Under the pieces are notes generated by a model. The model was not told the origin of the DNA, searched no databases, and saw only the letters and a program-made list of their open reading frames with translations. Source: Salinivirgaceae bacterium (GTDB taxonomy: Bacteria > Bacteroidota > Bacteroidia > Bacteroidales > SZUA-534). From it: 34,500 nucleotides of DNA. The translations under genes were made by a program, and so were the position numbers. Each line of letters starts with the position of its first letter. Position 1 is the stretch's first letter. Positions 16,688 to 24,900 of this stretch are shown one piece after another. The stretch lies in contig JAEEPS010000029.1 of NCBI GenBank assembly GCA_016284875.1, positions 1 to 34,500 of the forward strand. Reading direction: 5' to 3'.

Positions 16688-16951
16688 CTTATAAATTGTT
16701 GTAAACGTTTTAGTTGAGCCGATTCAAGCAAAAAACTACTTCAAATCGTTCATCAGCCTAAAATTATCGTGCAGGCGCAAAACCGCAACCCCCAAACCGA
16801 TTGGTTATTAACCGCTTGATGTTTATAGTTTAAAGGCAAAAATCACTCCGTCAAACCATCGAATCGACGGTTAATTTGATTTATTCGAAGTGACTTGCAT
16901 CGTGCCAAAAAAGAAAAATGTCTATATTGCCATTCAAATTCGAAACTGACT
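16688..16951. other. Divergent intergenic region
   Basis: 264 bp between two divergent genes. No ORF with protein-like pattern. A weak -7 candidate TATATTGC lies at 16923-16930, 21 bp before the hydrolase ATG. No clear element for the leftward TPR-phosphatase gene is seen. Confidence 0.4.
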
Positions 16952-18100
16952 ATGAGACAACCTCTTTTACTGATTTTAATGACGGTTTTGCCTATTGCCG
17001 CCAAATCGCAGATTATAGAGAACTTTCCTACCAACTTTATGCCCGGAATGTATTGCTTTAGTATCTATGAACCAAAAGGTTACAATCCGGTCAGCAGCAC
17101 TAATATGCCCGTTGTCATGTTCCTGCACGGACGGAGCATGAGTATTGGCGAGGGCGGTCATTCGTATGGACCTATAACTGCGATTCACGATGGCATAGAC
17201 ATTCTTCGAGGCCAGCCGGCTCTGATTGTTGAGCCGGGTGCCATGGCGGGCGAGGGATGGTCGTCGGCTAAATTGCACAAAATCTACGAGTTTTTGGTTG
17301 CACATTACGCCTTCGATCACACAAAGTTCTACGTGATTGGCATGAGCATGGGCGGCTGGGGAACGCTGAATTATGCCAACAAATATCCCGACGAGGTGGC
17401 GGCCTGCGTTGGTATTGCTGGCGGTTGCGAGACGGGCAGTCCGTGCGGTCTCAACAAGGTGCCAACCTGGATTATTCACGCCATCGACGATGATGTAACC
17501 TCAATTTCGAATTCAGACCGCGTTGTGGCGGGAATGAAAAAGTGCGGTTCAACTGATTTGCTGAAATACAGTAGGTTGGAGAAAGGCGGACACAGCCTTA
17601 TCGAGTTCTTCGAGTTTCACAATCTTTATGAGTGGCTTTTTAAGCACACCACCACGAACCGCAAGTTGAATACGAGCATCGATTTTGTGAAAAAGCATGA
17701 TTTTTATACCGACCCACGAAGATACGGGCTTGGCGGTTGGTATGCCGATTTTGTTGATATCGACCAAGCAAAACTTACGAAGGTGATGGCCCGCACTCCG
17801 AAGGGTGGTAAGTCTCTGGCCGACAATAACAAAAAGGCCGAGCCGGCTCCTGCACCTACGAAAAAGACAACACCGACTCCTGATACCGATAAAAAAGTCG
17901 CGCCTGCACCTGACAATAAATCGACACCAGAACCGGATAAGAAAAAGTCAAAATCTGACAAAACATACATTGTCAAGCAAGGTGACACGCTGAAAAGTAT
18001 AGCCGAGAGCCACAACATCAGTTACAAGAAACTGATGAGAATCAATGGTTTTCCGAAACATAAGCGAGTGTCGATAGGCGAAGAAATAAGAATTCGTTGA
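16952..18100 (+). CDS. Secreted alpha/beta hydrolase with C-terminal LysM domain
   Basis: A 382-residue exported protein. The start at 16952 (MRQPLLLILM) is chosen since it opens a clear signal peptide (about 1-19); the upstream extension to 16895 would bury it. Residues 40-235 form an esterase/PHB-depolymerase-like alpha/beta hydrolase: FLHGRSM as oxyanion segment, nucleophile Ser132 in GMSMGGWG, acid in AIDDDVTS (179-181) and His214 in EKGGHS. Residues about 290-335 are a Pro/Lys/Thr-rich linker. Residues 338-382 are a LysM domain (TYIVKQGDTLKSIAESHNIS...LMRINGF), expected to bind peptidoglycan. This would tether an esterase-type enzyme to the wall; the substrate is unknown. The mltG gene follows 109 bp downstream. 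Confidence 0.88.
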   Translation: MRQPLLLILMTVLPIAAKSQIIENFPTNFMPGMYCFSIYEPKGYNPVSSTNMPVVMFLHGRSMSIGEGGHSYGPITAIHDGIDILRGQPALIVEPGAMAGEGWSSAKLHKIYEFLVAHYAFDHTKFYVIGMSMGGWGTLNYANKYPDEVAACVGIAGGCETGSPCGLNKVPTWIIHAIDDDVTSISNSDRVVAGMKKCGSTDLLKYSRLEKGGHSLIEFFEFHNLYEWLFKHTTTNRKLNTSIDFVKKHDFYTDPRRYGLGGWYADFVDIDQAKLTKVMARTPKGGKSLADNNKKAEPAPAPTKKTTPTPDTDKKVAPAPDNKSTPEPDKKKSKSDKTYIVKQGDTLKSIAESHNISYKKLMRINGFPKHKRVSIGEEIRIR

Positions 18101-18177
18101 CATTGTGCAGGCTTTTGTGTAACTCTTGAAACTTGCCGTAACGATAGGGAAAACTGATGTTTATTTCCTATTTTGTT

Positions 18178-18185
18178 TATTTTTG
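18178..18185 (+). promoter_or_regulatory. -7 box upstream of mltG
   Basis: TATTTTTG matches the TAnnTTTG consensus, 24 bp before the GTG start of mltG. No convincing -33 element is seen. Confidence 0.4.
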
Positions 18186-18209
18186 CCGACTCAATAAAAA
18201 GAAATAGTT

Positions 18210-19265
18210 GTGGCAAAAAAAAGTAAAAAGAAAATAGGCCGTTGGCTTGCTTTGGGCGGCCTTGCGGGCGCAATTGTTTTCGCCATCATGGCCTACCATA
18301 TATATGATGAGGTGCAGCGACCAAATGTCAAACTCAATGGGCGCTCTTCTGCCTATCTCTATATTCGCACAGGCAGCACTTTTGCCGACGTACTCAAGGC
18401 GCTGAAAGACAGCAGTTTCGTGGTCGACATCAAATCGTTCGATTGGGTTGCGCGTCAGAAAAGTTATCCGCAGTTGGTCAAAGCCGGACGCTTCAAGATT
18501 AGCAACGGCATGAGCAACAATCAGTTAATCAATATGTTGCGAAGCGGAGCGCAAGAACCCGTGAAGATTACCATTGGTAAAGTGCGTTCAGTCAAACGGC
18601 TGGCGGAATTGGTTGGCAACAAACTTGAAATGAGCGATGAAGACCTATATATGTTGCTGACAGACAATATGTTCCTCTCTAAAATGGGCAAAACGCAAGA
18701 AACGGTTTTCACCCTGTTCATTTCCGATACCTATTATTTTAATTGGAACACAAGTGCCGAGCAGTTTGTGGAGCGGATGTACGCGGAGTCGGTCAAATTC
18801 TGGAACGAGAGCCGCCGCGAACAGGCGAAAGACGTCAATCTCACTCCCGATGAAGCCTACACGCTTGCATCGATAGTGGAGGAAGAAACCATCAAAAACG
18901 ATGAGAAGCCAGACGTGGCCGGTGTTTATCTGAACCGCATCCGCATTGGAATGCCGCTTCAGGCCGACCCAACGGTGAAATTTGCCGTGGGCGATTTCGA
19001 ACTTAAACGCATACTCAACAAGCATCTTGAGGTTGAAAGTCCGTATAACACCTACAAACACAGAGGGTTGCCGCCTGGACCAATCTGCATTCCGTCGAAA
19101 TCGTCAATCGACGCAGTGCTTAACTACAACAAGCACAAATATTTATACTTCTGTGCCAAAGACGATTTCTCGGGTTATCATGCTTTTGCTCGCACATTGA
19201 TTGAACACAATGTGAATGCGGAAAAATATCGCAAGGCATTGAATAAAAACAAGATATACAAATAA
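18210..19265 (+). CDS. mltG: Endolytic peptidoglycan transglycosylase MltG (YceG-like)
   Basis: A 351-residue single-pass membrane protein that cuts nascent glycan strands and is thought to end their polymerisation. It starts with GTG; the basic segment AKKSKKKIGR precedes a membrane helix (about 12-30). The YceG/MltG domain fills about 60-345, with a LysM-like subdomain in the first part and the catalytic segment LASIVEEET (Glu224 by homology) followed by YLNRIRIGMPLQADPTV. The C-terminal YNTYKHRGLPPGPICIPS and YLYFCAKDDFSGYHAFARTL blocks are characteristic. Length and motifs are typical. It follows the LysM hydrolase on the same strand but has its own -7 box. Confidence 0.96.
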   Translation: MAKKSKKKIGRWLALGGLAGAIVFAIMAYHIYDEVQRPNVKLNGRSSAYLYIRTGSTFADVLKALKDSSFVVDIKSFDWVARQKSYPQLVKAGRFKISNGMSNNQLINMLRSGAQEPVKITIGKVRSVKRLAELVGNKLEMSDEDLYMLLTDNMFLSKMGKTQETVFTLFISDTYYFNWNTSAEQFVERMYAESVKFWNESRREQAKDVNLTPDEAYTLASIVEEETIKNDEKPDVAGVYLNRIRIGMPLQADPTVKFAVGDFELKRILNKHLEVESPYNTYKHRGLPPGPICIPSKSSIDAVLNYNKHKYLYFCAKDDFSGYHAFARTLIEHNVNAEKYRKALNKNKIYK

Positions 19266-19352
19266 ATTCAGCCTACTTTTCCCAAAGCGTTACTGAACAT
19301 TTGGCGCGGTAACAGCGAATCCTTATATGCTATATTGTTGAGCCTCAGTGGC

Positions 19353-20423
19353 TTATTTCGTTGTTTTAAGTGCGTTTTCAATATCTTCTTTTGTCAATTC
19401 ACACAGCATCTCGGTTGTCGGATTGATAGCATCTTTAAGGCGATTTGCCTGATTCTGAATCGATTTCTCGAACAGGTTGCGTGAGTATCGGCCGTTGCCA
19501 AAGTTGCGGTCTTTGTGCTGGACAACATATTCGAGGCGCTCGCGCAAATATGCGGCAGCATCCTCATTAAGTTGATACTGGTTTTTCTTTGCTTGCATCT
19601 CAAAAATTTGGAACAGTTCGTCAGCCGTATAGTCGGGGAAGTCGATGTAGCGGTTGAAGCGCGACTGCAGACCTGGATTGGCGTCAATGAATCGCTTCAT
19701 CTCGTTTGTGTATCCGGCAATAACAACCACAAGGCTGTCGCGGTTGTCCTCCATACGTTTCAGCAGTGTGGCGATGGCTTCGTTCCCGTAATCGTTACCA
19801 GATTCTGTAACCAGCGCATACGCCTCATCAATGAACAAAACGCCGCCCATTGCAGAGTCAATAATGTGATTGGTCTTCACGGCAGTCTGCCCCACATACT
19901 CAGCCACCAAGCCCGAACGGTCGGTTTCAACCAGATGCCCCTTATCCAAGATGCCGAGGTCTTTGTAGATGCGTGCCACAATGCGTGCCACGGTTGTCTT
20001 GCCTGTTCCCGGACTGCCCGTAAAGACAAGATGGTACGATATTTTCGGAACCTTCAAACCTTGTTTTTCTCTCTGTTTCTGCACTTTGACAAAATTCGCC
20101 AAATCATGTACCTCCTTTTTAACTCCGGTCAAACCAATAAGTTCGTCGAGTTCCTCATACGGGTCGCTCTCAATTTTCTTATTTGCCGCCAGATAGTCGG
20201 TGGAATCCAACATTTTTGCATTGGGTTTCTGAGCGGAACTGTTTCCCGAATTTGATGACGGACCCGAATTCGAACCTTTTGAAATGCTTGATTCTGTGTA
20301 GTTTGATGTCGAATTGCTTTCGTTTTCATCATCGCCAATCACCATGGTTAAAATAGCCATGACGATGAACACGGCCGCAACCGTAACGATGATAGTTGTT
20401 ACTTGTTTGCTTGTGAATTTCAT
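19353..20423 (-). CDS. Membrane-anchored AAA+ ATPase (CbbX/SpoVK-like)
   Basis: A 356-residue protein. Membrane helix about 8-29; a Ser/Asn-rich low-complexity linker about 31-70; then a single AAA+ module. Visible motifs: ELDELIGLTGVKKEV (entry), Walker A GSPGTGKTT (136-144), pore-like VAEYVGQT, Walker B VLFIDEAYAL (195-204), and an Arg-finger/sensor region LQSRFNRYIDFPDYTADEL. It resembles the CbbX/SpoVK/ESX EccA-type AAA family. Those are usually soluble, so the N-terminal membrane anchor and linker are notable. Its start overlaps the stop of the upstream small membrane protein by 4 bp (ATGA), so the two are translationally coupled. No obvious substrate gene is adjacent. Confidence 0.9.
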   Translation of the reverse strand: MKFTSKQVTTIIVTVAAVFIVMAILTMVIGDDENESNSTSNYTESSISKGSNSGPSSNSGNSSAQKPNAKMLDSTDYLAANKKIESDPYEELDELIGLTGVKKEVHDLANFVKVQKQREKQGLKVPKISYHLVFTGSPGTGKTTVARIVARIYKDLGILDKGHLVETDRSGLVAEYVGQTAVKTNHIIDSAMGGVLFIDEAYALVTESGNDYGNEAIATLLKRMEDNRDSLVVVIAGYTNEMKRFIDANPGLQSRFNRYIDFPDYTADELFQIFEMQAKKNQYQLNEDAAAYLRERLEYVVQHKDRNFGNGRYSRNLFEKSIQNQANRLKDAINPTTEMLCELTKEDIENALKTTK

Positions 20424-20854
20424 GATACTATTAATTTATTTTTTGTGAATATCCAAACTGCATATAATGAATAAGGTGCGATATATGCCACAATATCAGT
20501 CACATCGAAGGTTCCAGGCACCAGAGCCACCGATTGCAGCATTTCCGATGCCACTCCCACTGCCATAATCACCGATGCCACCAGCAACTTTGTACGAGTG
20601 GCCCAGCCTGTAAGCACCATATCGGTTATCAGAACGTAAGCAGCCACCCATAGCGCGTTGGGCAAAGAATAAACCACCCAACAGGGCAACCCGACACTCA
20701 CTGCCGCGCGAAGTTGGTACATTGATTCGGCAAAACCTGCTTTGACCAATGTGTAGAACAACAGCGTGGTGTCGGGCCGGAACACAATGTAAATCAGCCC
20801 ACCAACGGACAATAGGGCAAACGCCAAAAAAAGTTGCAGCAAACATCGTTTCAT
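20420..20854 (-). CDS. Small VanZ-like membrane protein
   Basis: A 144-residue protein with four or five hydrophobic segments. The motif EMLQSVALVPGTFDVTDIVAYIAPYSLY (about residues 108-135) resembles the E-x-x-Q...GtfDx-x-D signature of VanZ-like proteins, but similarity is weak. The ATG at 20854 is preferred to a TTG two codons upstream. It overlaps the AAA+ gene by 4 bp, which suggests the ATPase acts with or on this protein at the membrane. Function unknown. Confidence 0.7.
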   Translation of the reverse strand: MKRCLLQLFLAFALLSVGGLIYIVFRPDTTLLFYTLVKAGFAESMYQLRAAVSVGLPCWVVYSLPNALWVAAYVLITDMVLTGWATRTKLLVASVIMAVGVASEMLQSVALVPGTFDVTDIVAYIAPYSLYAVWIFTKNKLIVS

Positions 20855-20915
20855 TGCCAATGAAATTGATTTGTTTTCAGTGAGTTAATATGGCGTTTTA
20901 TGTCGATGGTTACCA

Positions 20916-22175
20916 TTATTTCAATATTTTGTCGATGGTCATCAAAAGTGTTGATGGCAGCAATGGTTTTGCAATCAACTCAACACACCCTGACCTTCGA
21001 ACCTGAATTCGGTCCTCGTCCGATTTGCTGTCAGCCGACAGAGCAATTATTGGTACAGGCGATGCCCGATGGATTCTTCTTGTTGCATCTAAATTACTGC
21101 TACTCATTTCAATAAGTACAATATCGGCCACATTGCCGGCTTCAAAATACTCCAAGGCTTCAGCCCCGGTTTTGAACCATATGAATTCAATTCCCGTGTT
21201 CGCCAGCACATGTTTCAAGAATCTTTTGTCTTGCTCAACATTATTGACAATCACCATTTTGCGCGATTTCCAGTCGAAAAGAGATTTTACTTCGCGCTGA
21301 TTTTTGAACTCTTCAGGCACCTCGCACTCAAGCGGGTGTGTGAAATAAAACGTTGAACCTTTGCCAAATATCGAAACCAGATGAATTTTGCCTCCGAGCA
21401 TCTCAACAATGCTTTTGCAAATCGACAGCCCAAGCCCCGTCTCATTATAATCGCCGGCATATTTGCTGTAACTCGTGAAAATGGTGTGCAGTTCGCTCTC
21501 CGGGATGCCCATGCCGGTGTCCTGTGCATAAAATTCAATGGTCTTGCCCCATGCCCTGCTCACTCCAAATCTGACATAGCCTTTTTGTGTGTATTTCAGT
21601 GAATTGCCTATCAGAGTAGTGCAAACTTGTTTGAAGCGTGAAATATCGGTGCTGATTTTTAGGTCAGCATATTTCGACGGAAAATCGAATTGCAGACTCA
21701 GTTCGTCGTAGTCGCCAAGTCTATGGGCGCGTCTGTAGGTGTCAATAATGTCATTCATCAAATCACCCAACAGACACGGCTCCTTTTTTAAATAAAACTG
21801 TCCGATTTCAATTTTCGAGATGTCTATAATATTGTCGATCAACGTAACAAGTTCTTGACAGTTTTTGTTTATCATCTCAATGAATTCTTCGCGCTCAGTC
21901 TGCGTCAAATCCCGGTCGGCAAGCAGGTCACTGAAGCCGATGATGGAGTTCAACTGTATTCGGATGTCGTGGCTCATGTTTGCAAAGAACGACGATTTCA
22001 TTGTGTCCGATTCCTCGGCACGTTCTTTTTCGCGAATCAGTTGGTTATGTTCTTCGGCAAGTTCATTGATATAACTCTCTAATTCCGAGCATAATTCAGG
22101 CTCTGTCTGCCTTAGTTTGTCAAGCAGTTCCTGAACGTTTCCGTTGCTTTCAATACCATCCTTTTTAGATGTCAT
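20916..22175 (-). CDS. Hybrid histidine kinase with degenerate receiver domain
   Basis: A 419-residue cytoplasmic kinase. Residues 15-60 are a coiled coil with no recognised sensor domain. DHp H-box FFANMSHDIRIQLNSIIGF (His69; the usual Thr-Pro after R is Ile-Gln). ATPase domain: N-box TTLIGNSLKYT, G1 DTGMGIPE and G2 ETGLGLS. A receiver-like domain covers about 305-419 but is altered: the acidic pair is Asn311-Asn312 (VIVNNVEQD), and the phosphoacceptor position is Glu356 (DIVLIEMSSSN), while the Ser380 and Lys403 switch residues remain. It therefore cannot take a phosphoryl group in the normal way and may be locked in an active-like state. It lies 55 bp upstream of the VanZ-like gene on the same strand. 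Confidence 0.92.
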   Translation of the reverse strand: MTSKKDGIESNGNVQELLDKLRQTEPELCSELESYINELAEEHNQLIREKERAEESDTMKSSFFANMSHDIRIQLNSIIGFSDLLADRDLTQTEREEFIEMINKNCQELVTLIDNIIDISKIEIGQFYLKKEPCLLGDLMNDIIDTYRRAHRLGDYDELSLQFDFPSKYADLKISTDISRFKQVCTTLIGNSLKYTQKGYVRFGVSRAWGKTIEFYAQDTGMGIPESELHTIFTSYSKYAGDYNETGLGLSICKSIVEMLGGKIHLVSIFGKGSTFYFTHPLECEVPEEFKNQREVKSLFDWKSRKMVIVNNVEQDKRFLKHVLANTGIEFIWFKTGAEALEYFEAGNVADIVLIEMSSSNLDATRRIHRASPVPIIALSADSKSDEDRIQVRRSGCVELIAKPLLPSTLLMTIDKILK

Positions 22176-22273
22176 TTCTGATTCTTTTTCGACTTGTCAA
22201 GATAGTGTTTTTTATTTGTGCCGTCGCAGGTTTTCGAACAATATTTTTGCTATCATTTTTCATCTAATTTGTA

Positions 22274-22281
22274 TACTTTTG
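22274..22281 (+). promoter_or_regulatory. -7 box for the DUF3078 gene
   Basis: TACTTTTG matches TAnnTTTG, 22 bp before the ATG at 22304. A TTTG at 22246-22249 is a possible -33 element, though the 24-bp spacing is slightly long. Confidence 0.5.
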
Positions 22282-22303
22282 GAAATCTTTAAATTTAAAC
22301 AAA

Positions 22304-23326
22304 ATGAAAGTAAAATTTATTGCAGTTGTGGCACTTATAGGATGTGCGCAACTTGTTTCGGGTCAGGTTACTGAAGGTGAGGCCACGCTTCGCAAACATG
22401 ATTCAGATACCACTCAAGGTTGGAAAATAGGCGGTGTGGCATCGCTCAACGCCACACAAACAAACCTTACCAACTGGGCTTCGGGTGGTCAGAATTCAAT
22501 ATCAATCAACGGCGCTTTCAATGCGCATGCCAACTACAAAAAAGGCAAAAACACGTGGGACAACACCATCGACCTGGGCTACGGTCTGATGAAACAAGGT
22601 GAGGATGATGAATTCCGCAAGACCGATGACCGCATCGACCTCTCGTCGAAATACGGCCGCGAGATGTACAAATCGCTCTATTATGCAACATTGGTGAGCT
22701 TCAAGTCGCAAATGGACAAAGGCTACAACTATAAGGATACCACCAAGGAGAAAATTTCGGCTTTCTTGGCCCCAGCCTACGTTATCGGCGCCATTGGTAT
22801 CGACTATAAGCCAAACAGTTATTTCAGCGCTTTCGTTGCTCCGCTCACACTTAAATATACTATTGTGAACGACCAAGACCTTGCCGATGCTGGTGCATAT
22901 GGTGTTGACGCTGCCGAATTTGATGTCATTGAGATAAAAGATTCAACAGGCACTGTTGTTAGTACCGCAAAAGGGGCTGTGATTAAACATGGTAAAAAAT
23001 CACGCGGCGAGTTCGGCGGATATGTGCGACTGCTGTTCAGCAAGAGCGATTTCGAGGCCGAATTACTGAAGAATTTCTCAATCACCTCAAAGGCCGATTT
23101 CTTCTCGAACTATCTGCATAATCCTCAGAACATTGATGTCAGCTGGGAGACACAAATTGCAATGAAGGTGAACAAGTACATAACTGTCAGTGTTTCAACT
23201 CATCTGATGTATGACGATGATATTAAAATTGCTGACGGCACCAATCCTGATGGCTCAACAAAAATGGTTGGCAGCAAAATACAATTTAAAGAGATTGCCG
23301 GCGTTGGTATAATGTATAACTTCTAA
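22304..23326 (+). CDS. DUF3078-family outer-membrane protein
   Basis: A 340-residue exported protein with a signal peptide (about 1-20, ending SGQ). The opening GWKIGGVASLNATQTNLTNWASGGQNSISIN is the hallmark of the Bacteroidota DUF3078 family. Alternating hydrophobic/polar strands throughout and a terminal aromatic residue (GIMYNF) support an outer-membrane beta-barrel. No substrate is known for the family. Followed by the thioredoxin-like gene after 98 bp, on the same strand. Confidence 0.9.
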   Translation: MKVKFIAVVALIGCAQLVSGQVTEGEATLRKHDSDTTQGWKIGGVASLNATQTNLTNWASGGQNSISINGAFNAHANYKKGKNTWDNTIDLGYGLMKQGEDDEFRKTDDRIDLSSKYGREMYKSLYYATLVSFKSQMDKGYNYKDTTKEKISAFLAPAYVIGAIGIDYKPNSYFSAFVAPLTLKYTIVNDQDLADAGAYGVDAAEFDVIEIKDSTGTVVSTAKGAVIKHGKKSRGEFGGYVRLLFSKSDFEAELLKNFSITSKADFFSNYLHNPQNIDVSWETQIAMKVNKYITVSVSTHLMYDDDIKIADGTNPDGSTKMVGSKIQFKEIAGVGIMYNF

Positions 23327-23424
23327 AAGTATAGATTGAAGAAGTTAAAAGGTTAGTGTTTCGCGGTTGAGAATGTTGAGATAACATAAGAATAAGGAAT
23401 AGAGATTCTAAATTCTAATTGATT

Positions 23425-24849
23425 ATGAGGTGGATAAAATATTGTTTGGTGGCGATTCTATCGGTTCTGGGCTGCAGTTTTGCCAAAGCCGATGGCTACA
23501 ACATCAAGGTGCACATCGACGGTCTGGCCGACAGCACCGTCTATTTAGGCTACTATTTTGGTGACAAACAGTATGTTAAGGACACTCTCAAACTCGACAA
23601 GAAAGCCAACGGCACGTTCAAGGGCAATAAAAAACTCGAAGGAGGAATTTATTTTGTGCTTGTGCCCGGCAACACCATCTTCGAACTGATGATTGATAAC
23701 GAGCAGGACTTCAGCGTCTCAACAAAATTCACAAAAGATGCTGGCGACCTGACCAAATATCTGAAATCGGAAGGCAGCGACGAGGTAAAGATGTATGTTG
23801 ACTATCAGCAATTTATGATTAGCCAAAATGCAAAAGCCACAGAGTTGCGCAAACGTCTGACAAAAACTAAAGACGACGAAAAAGCGGTTAAAGACAGTCT
23901 CGCCCTTCTGTATGAGGAAGTTAAGGCTCGTTGGGACGACATTGAGACCAACCATCAGAAATCGCTGCTGGCCGCTGTTCTGCGCATCAACAAGGACATT
24001 GATATTCCTGACTTTCCGCGCGATGCCGACGGCAAAGTACTCGACTCGGCCTTCCAATACAAATTCTACAAGAAGCATTTCTTCGATAATGTTGATTTTC
24101 AGGATGCAAGAATGCTGCGCACACAGTTTTTCCAACCCAAAATCGACCGCTATTTCGAGAAGATGATTCTTCAGGCGCCCGACACCATCATCAAGGAGAG
24201 CAAAATGCTGCTCGACAAGGCTGAAGGTTGCGACGAGGTGTTCCGCTTCCTGCTGCAAACCATCTTCAACAAGTACAACAACAGCGACATAATGGGTATG
24301 GACAAGGTGCTCGTCTTCTTTGGCGACAACTATTACCTGAACGGCCGCGCCACTTGGGCCGACTCAACCTGGCTCGAGAAACTTCGCGAACGTGTTGAGG
24401 AACTGCGCTACAATCAGGTTGGCAATCAGGCGGTTGAGTTGAAACTTTACACCTACGACGACCAGCCTGTAACCATCTCGGGCATCAATGCCGAATACAC
24501 CGTGCTGTTCTTCTTCGAGCCATCGTGCGGACACTGCAAGAAGGCTACACCCAAAATGAAAGCTCTGGCTGACAAGTTCTGGGAGCGCGGTGTTGAGGTG
24601 ATGGGCATCTACACCCAAACCGACAAAAAAGAGTGGGGAGAATTTATTGAGAAACAAGGACTTGACAACTGGATAAACGCTTGGGATCCGTATAATCAAT
24701 CGGGATTCCGACTGTTCTACGATATCCGCAGCACTCCATCAATCTACCTGCTCGACCGTGGCAAGAAAATCATCGCCAAACGCATTGATGTTGAGACGCT
24801 TGAGAAGGTTCTTGAAGATGAATACGCAAGGAAAGAAAAGAAGAAATAA
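23425..24849 (+). CDS. Thioredoxin-like protein with DUF4369 and DUF5106 regions
   Basis: A 474-residue exported protein. The start at 23425 (ATG) is taken over a TTG two codons upstream. Signal peptide about 1-22. Residues 23-110 fit DUF4369 (YNIKVHIDGLADSTVYLGYYFGDKQYVKDTL); about 110-340 fit the helical DUF5106 region; 351-474 are a thioredoxin fold with FFEPSCGHCKKATPKM (Cys368, Cys371) and the cis-Pro in STPSIYLLD. This is a standard Bacteroidota periplasmic thiol-disulfide oxidoreductase, CGHC being typical of an oxidase or isomerase-type pair. It is the second of three thioredoxin-fold proteins in the window. A Lys-rich tail ends the protein. Confidence 0.92.
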   Translation: MRWIKYCLVAILSVLGCSFAKADGYNIKVHIDGLADSTVYLGYYFGDKQYVKDTLKLDKKANGTFKGNKKLEGGIYFVLVPGNTIFELMIDNEQDFSVSTKFTKDAGDLTKYLKSEGSDEVKMYVDYQQFMISQNAKATELRKRLTKTKDDEKAVKDSLALLYEEVKARWDDIETNHQKSLLAAVLRINKDIDIPDFPRDADGKVLDSAFQYKFYKKHFFDNVDFQDARMLRTQFFQPKIDRYFEKMILQAPDTIIKESKMLLDKAEGCDEVFRFLLQTIFNKYNNSDIMGMDKVLVFFGDNYYLNGRATWADSTWLEKLRERVEELRYNQVGNQAVELKLYTYDDQPVTISGINAEYTVLFFFEPSCGHCKKATPKMKALADKFWERGVEVMGIYTQTDKKEWGEFIEKQGLDNWINAWDPYNQSGFRLFYDIRSTPSIYLLDRGKKIIAKRIDVETLEKVLEDEYARKEKKK

Positions 24850-24862
24850 GTGATTAATTCGG

Positions 24863-24890
24863 AAATTCAATCAATTACAAGATTGAATTT
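24863..24890. terminator. Bidirectional terminator hairpin
   Basis: A 10-bp AT-rich stem (24863-24872 with 24881-24890, AAATTCAATC/GATTGAATTT) with an 8-nt loop, between the convergent thioredoxin-like and C10 protease genes. The T-run after it is short, so it is a moderate terminator. Confidence 0.65.
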
Positions 24891-24900
24891 TCTGTTTTAA

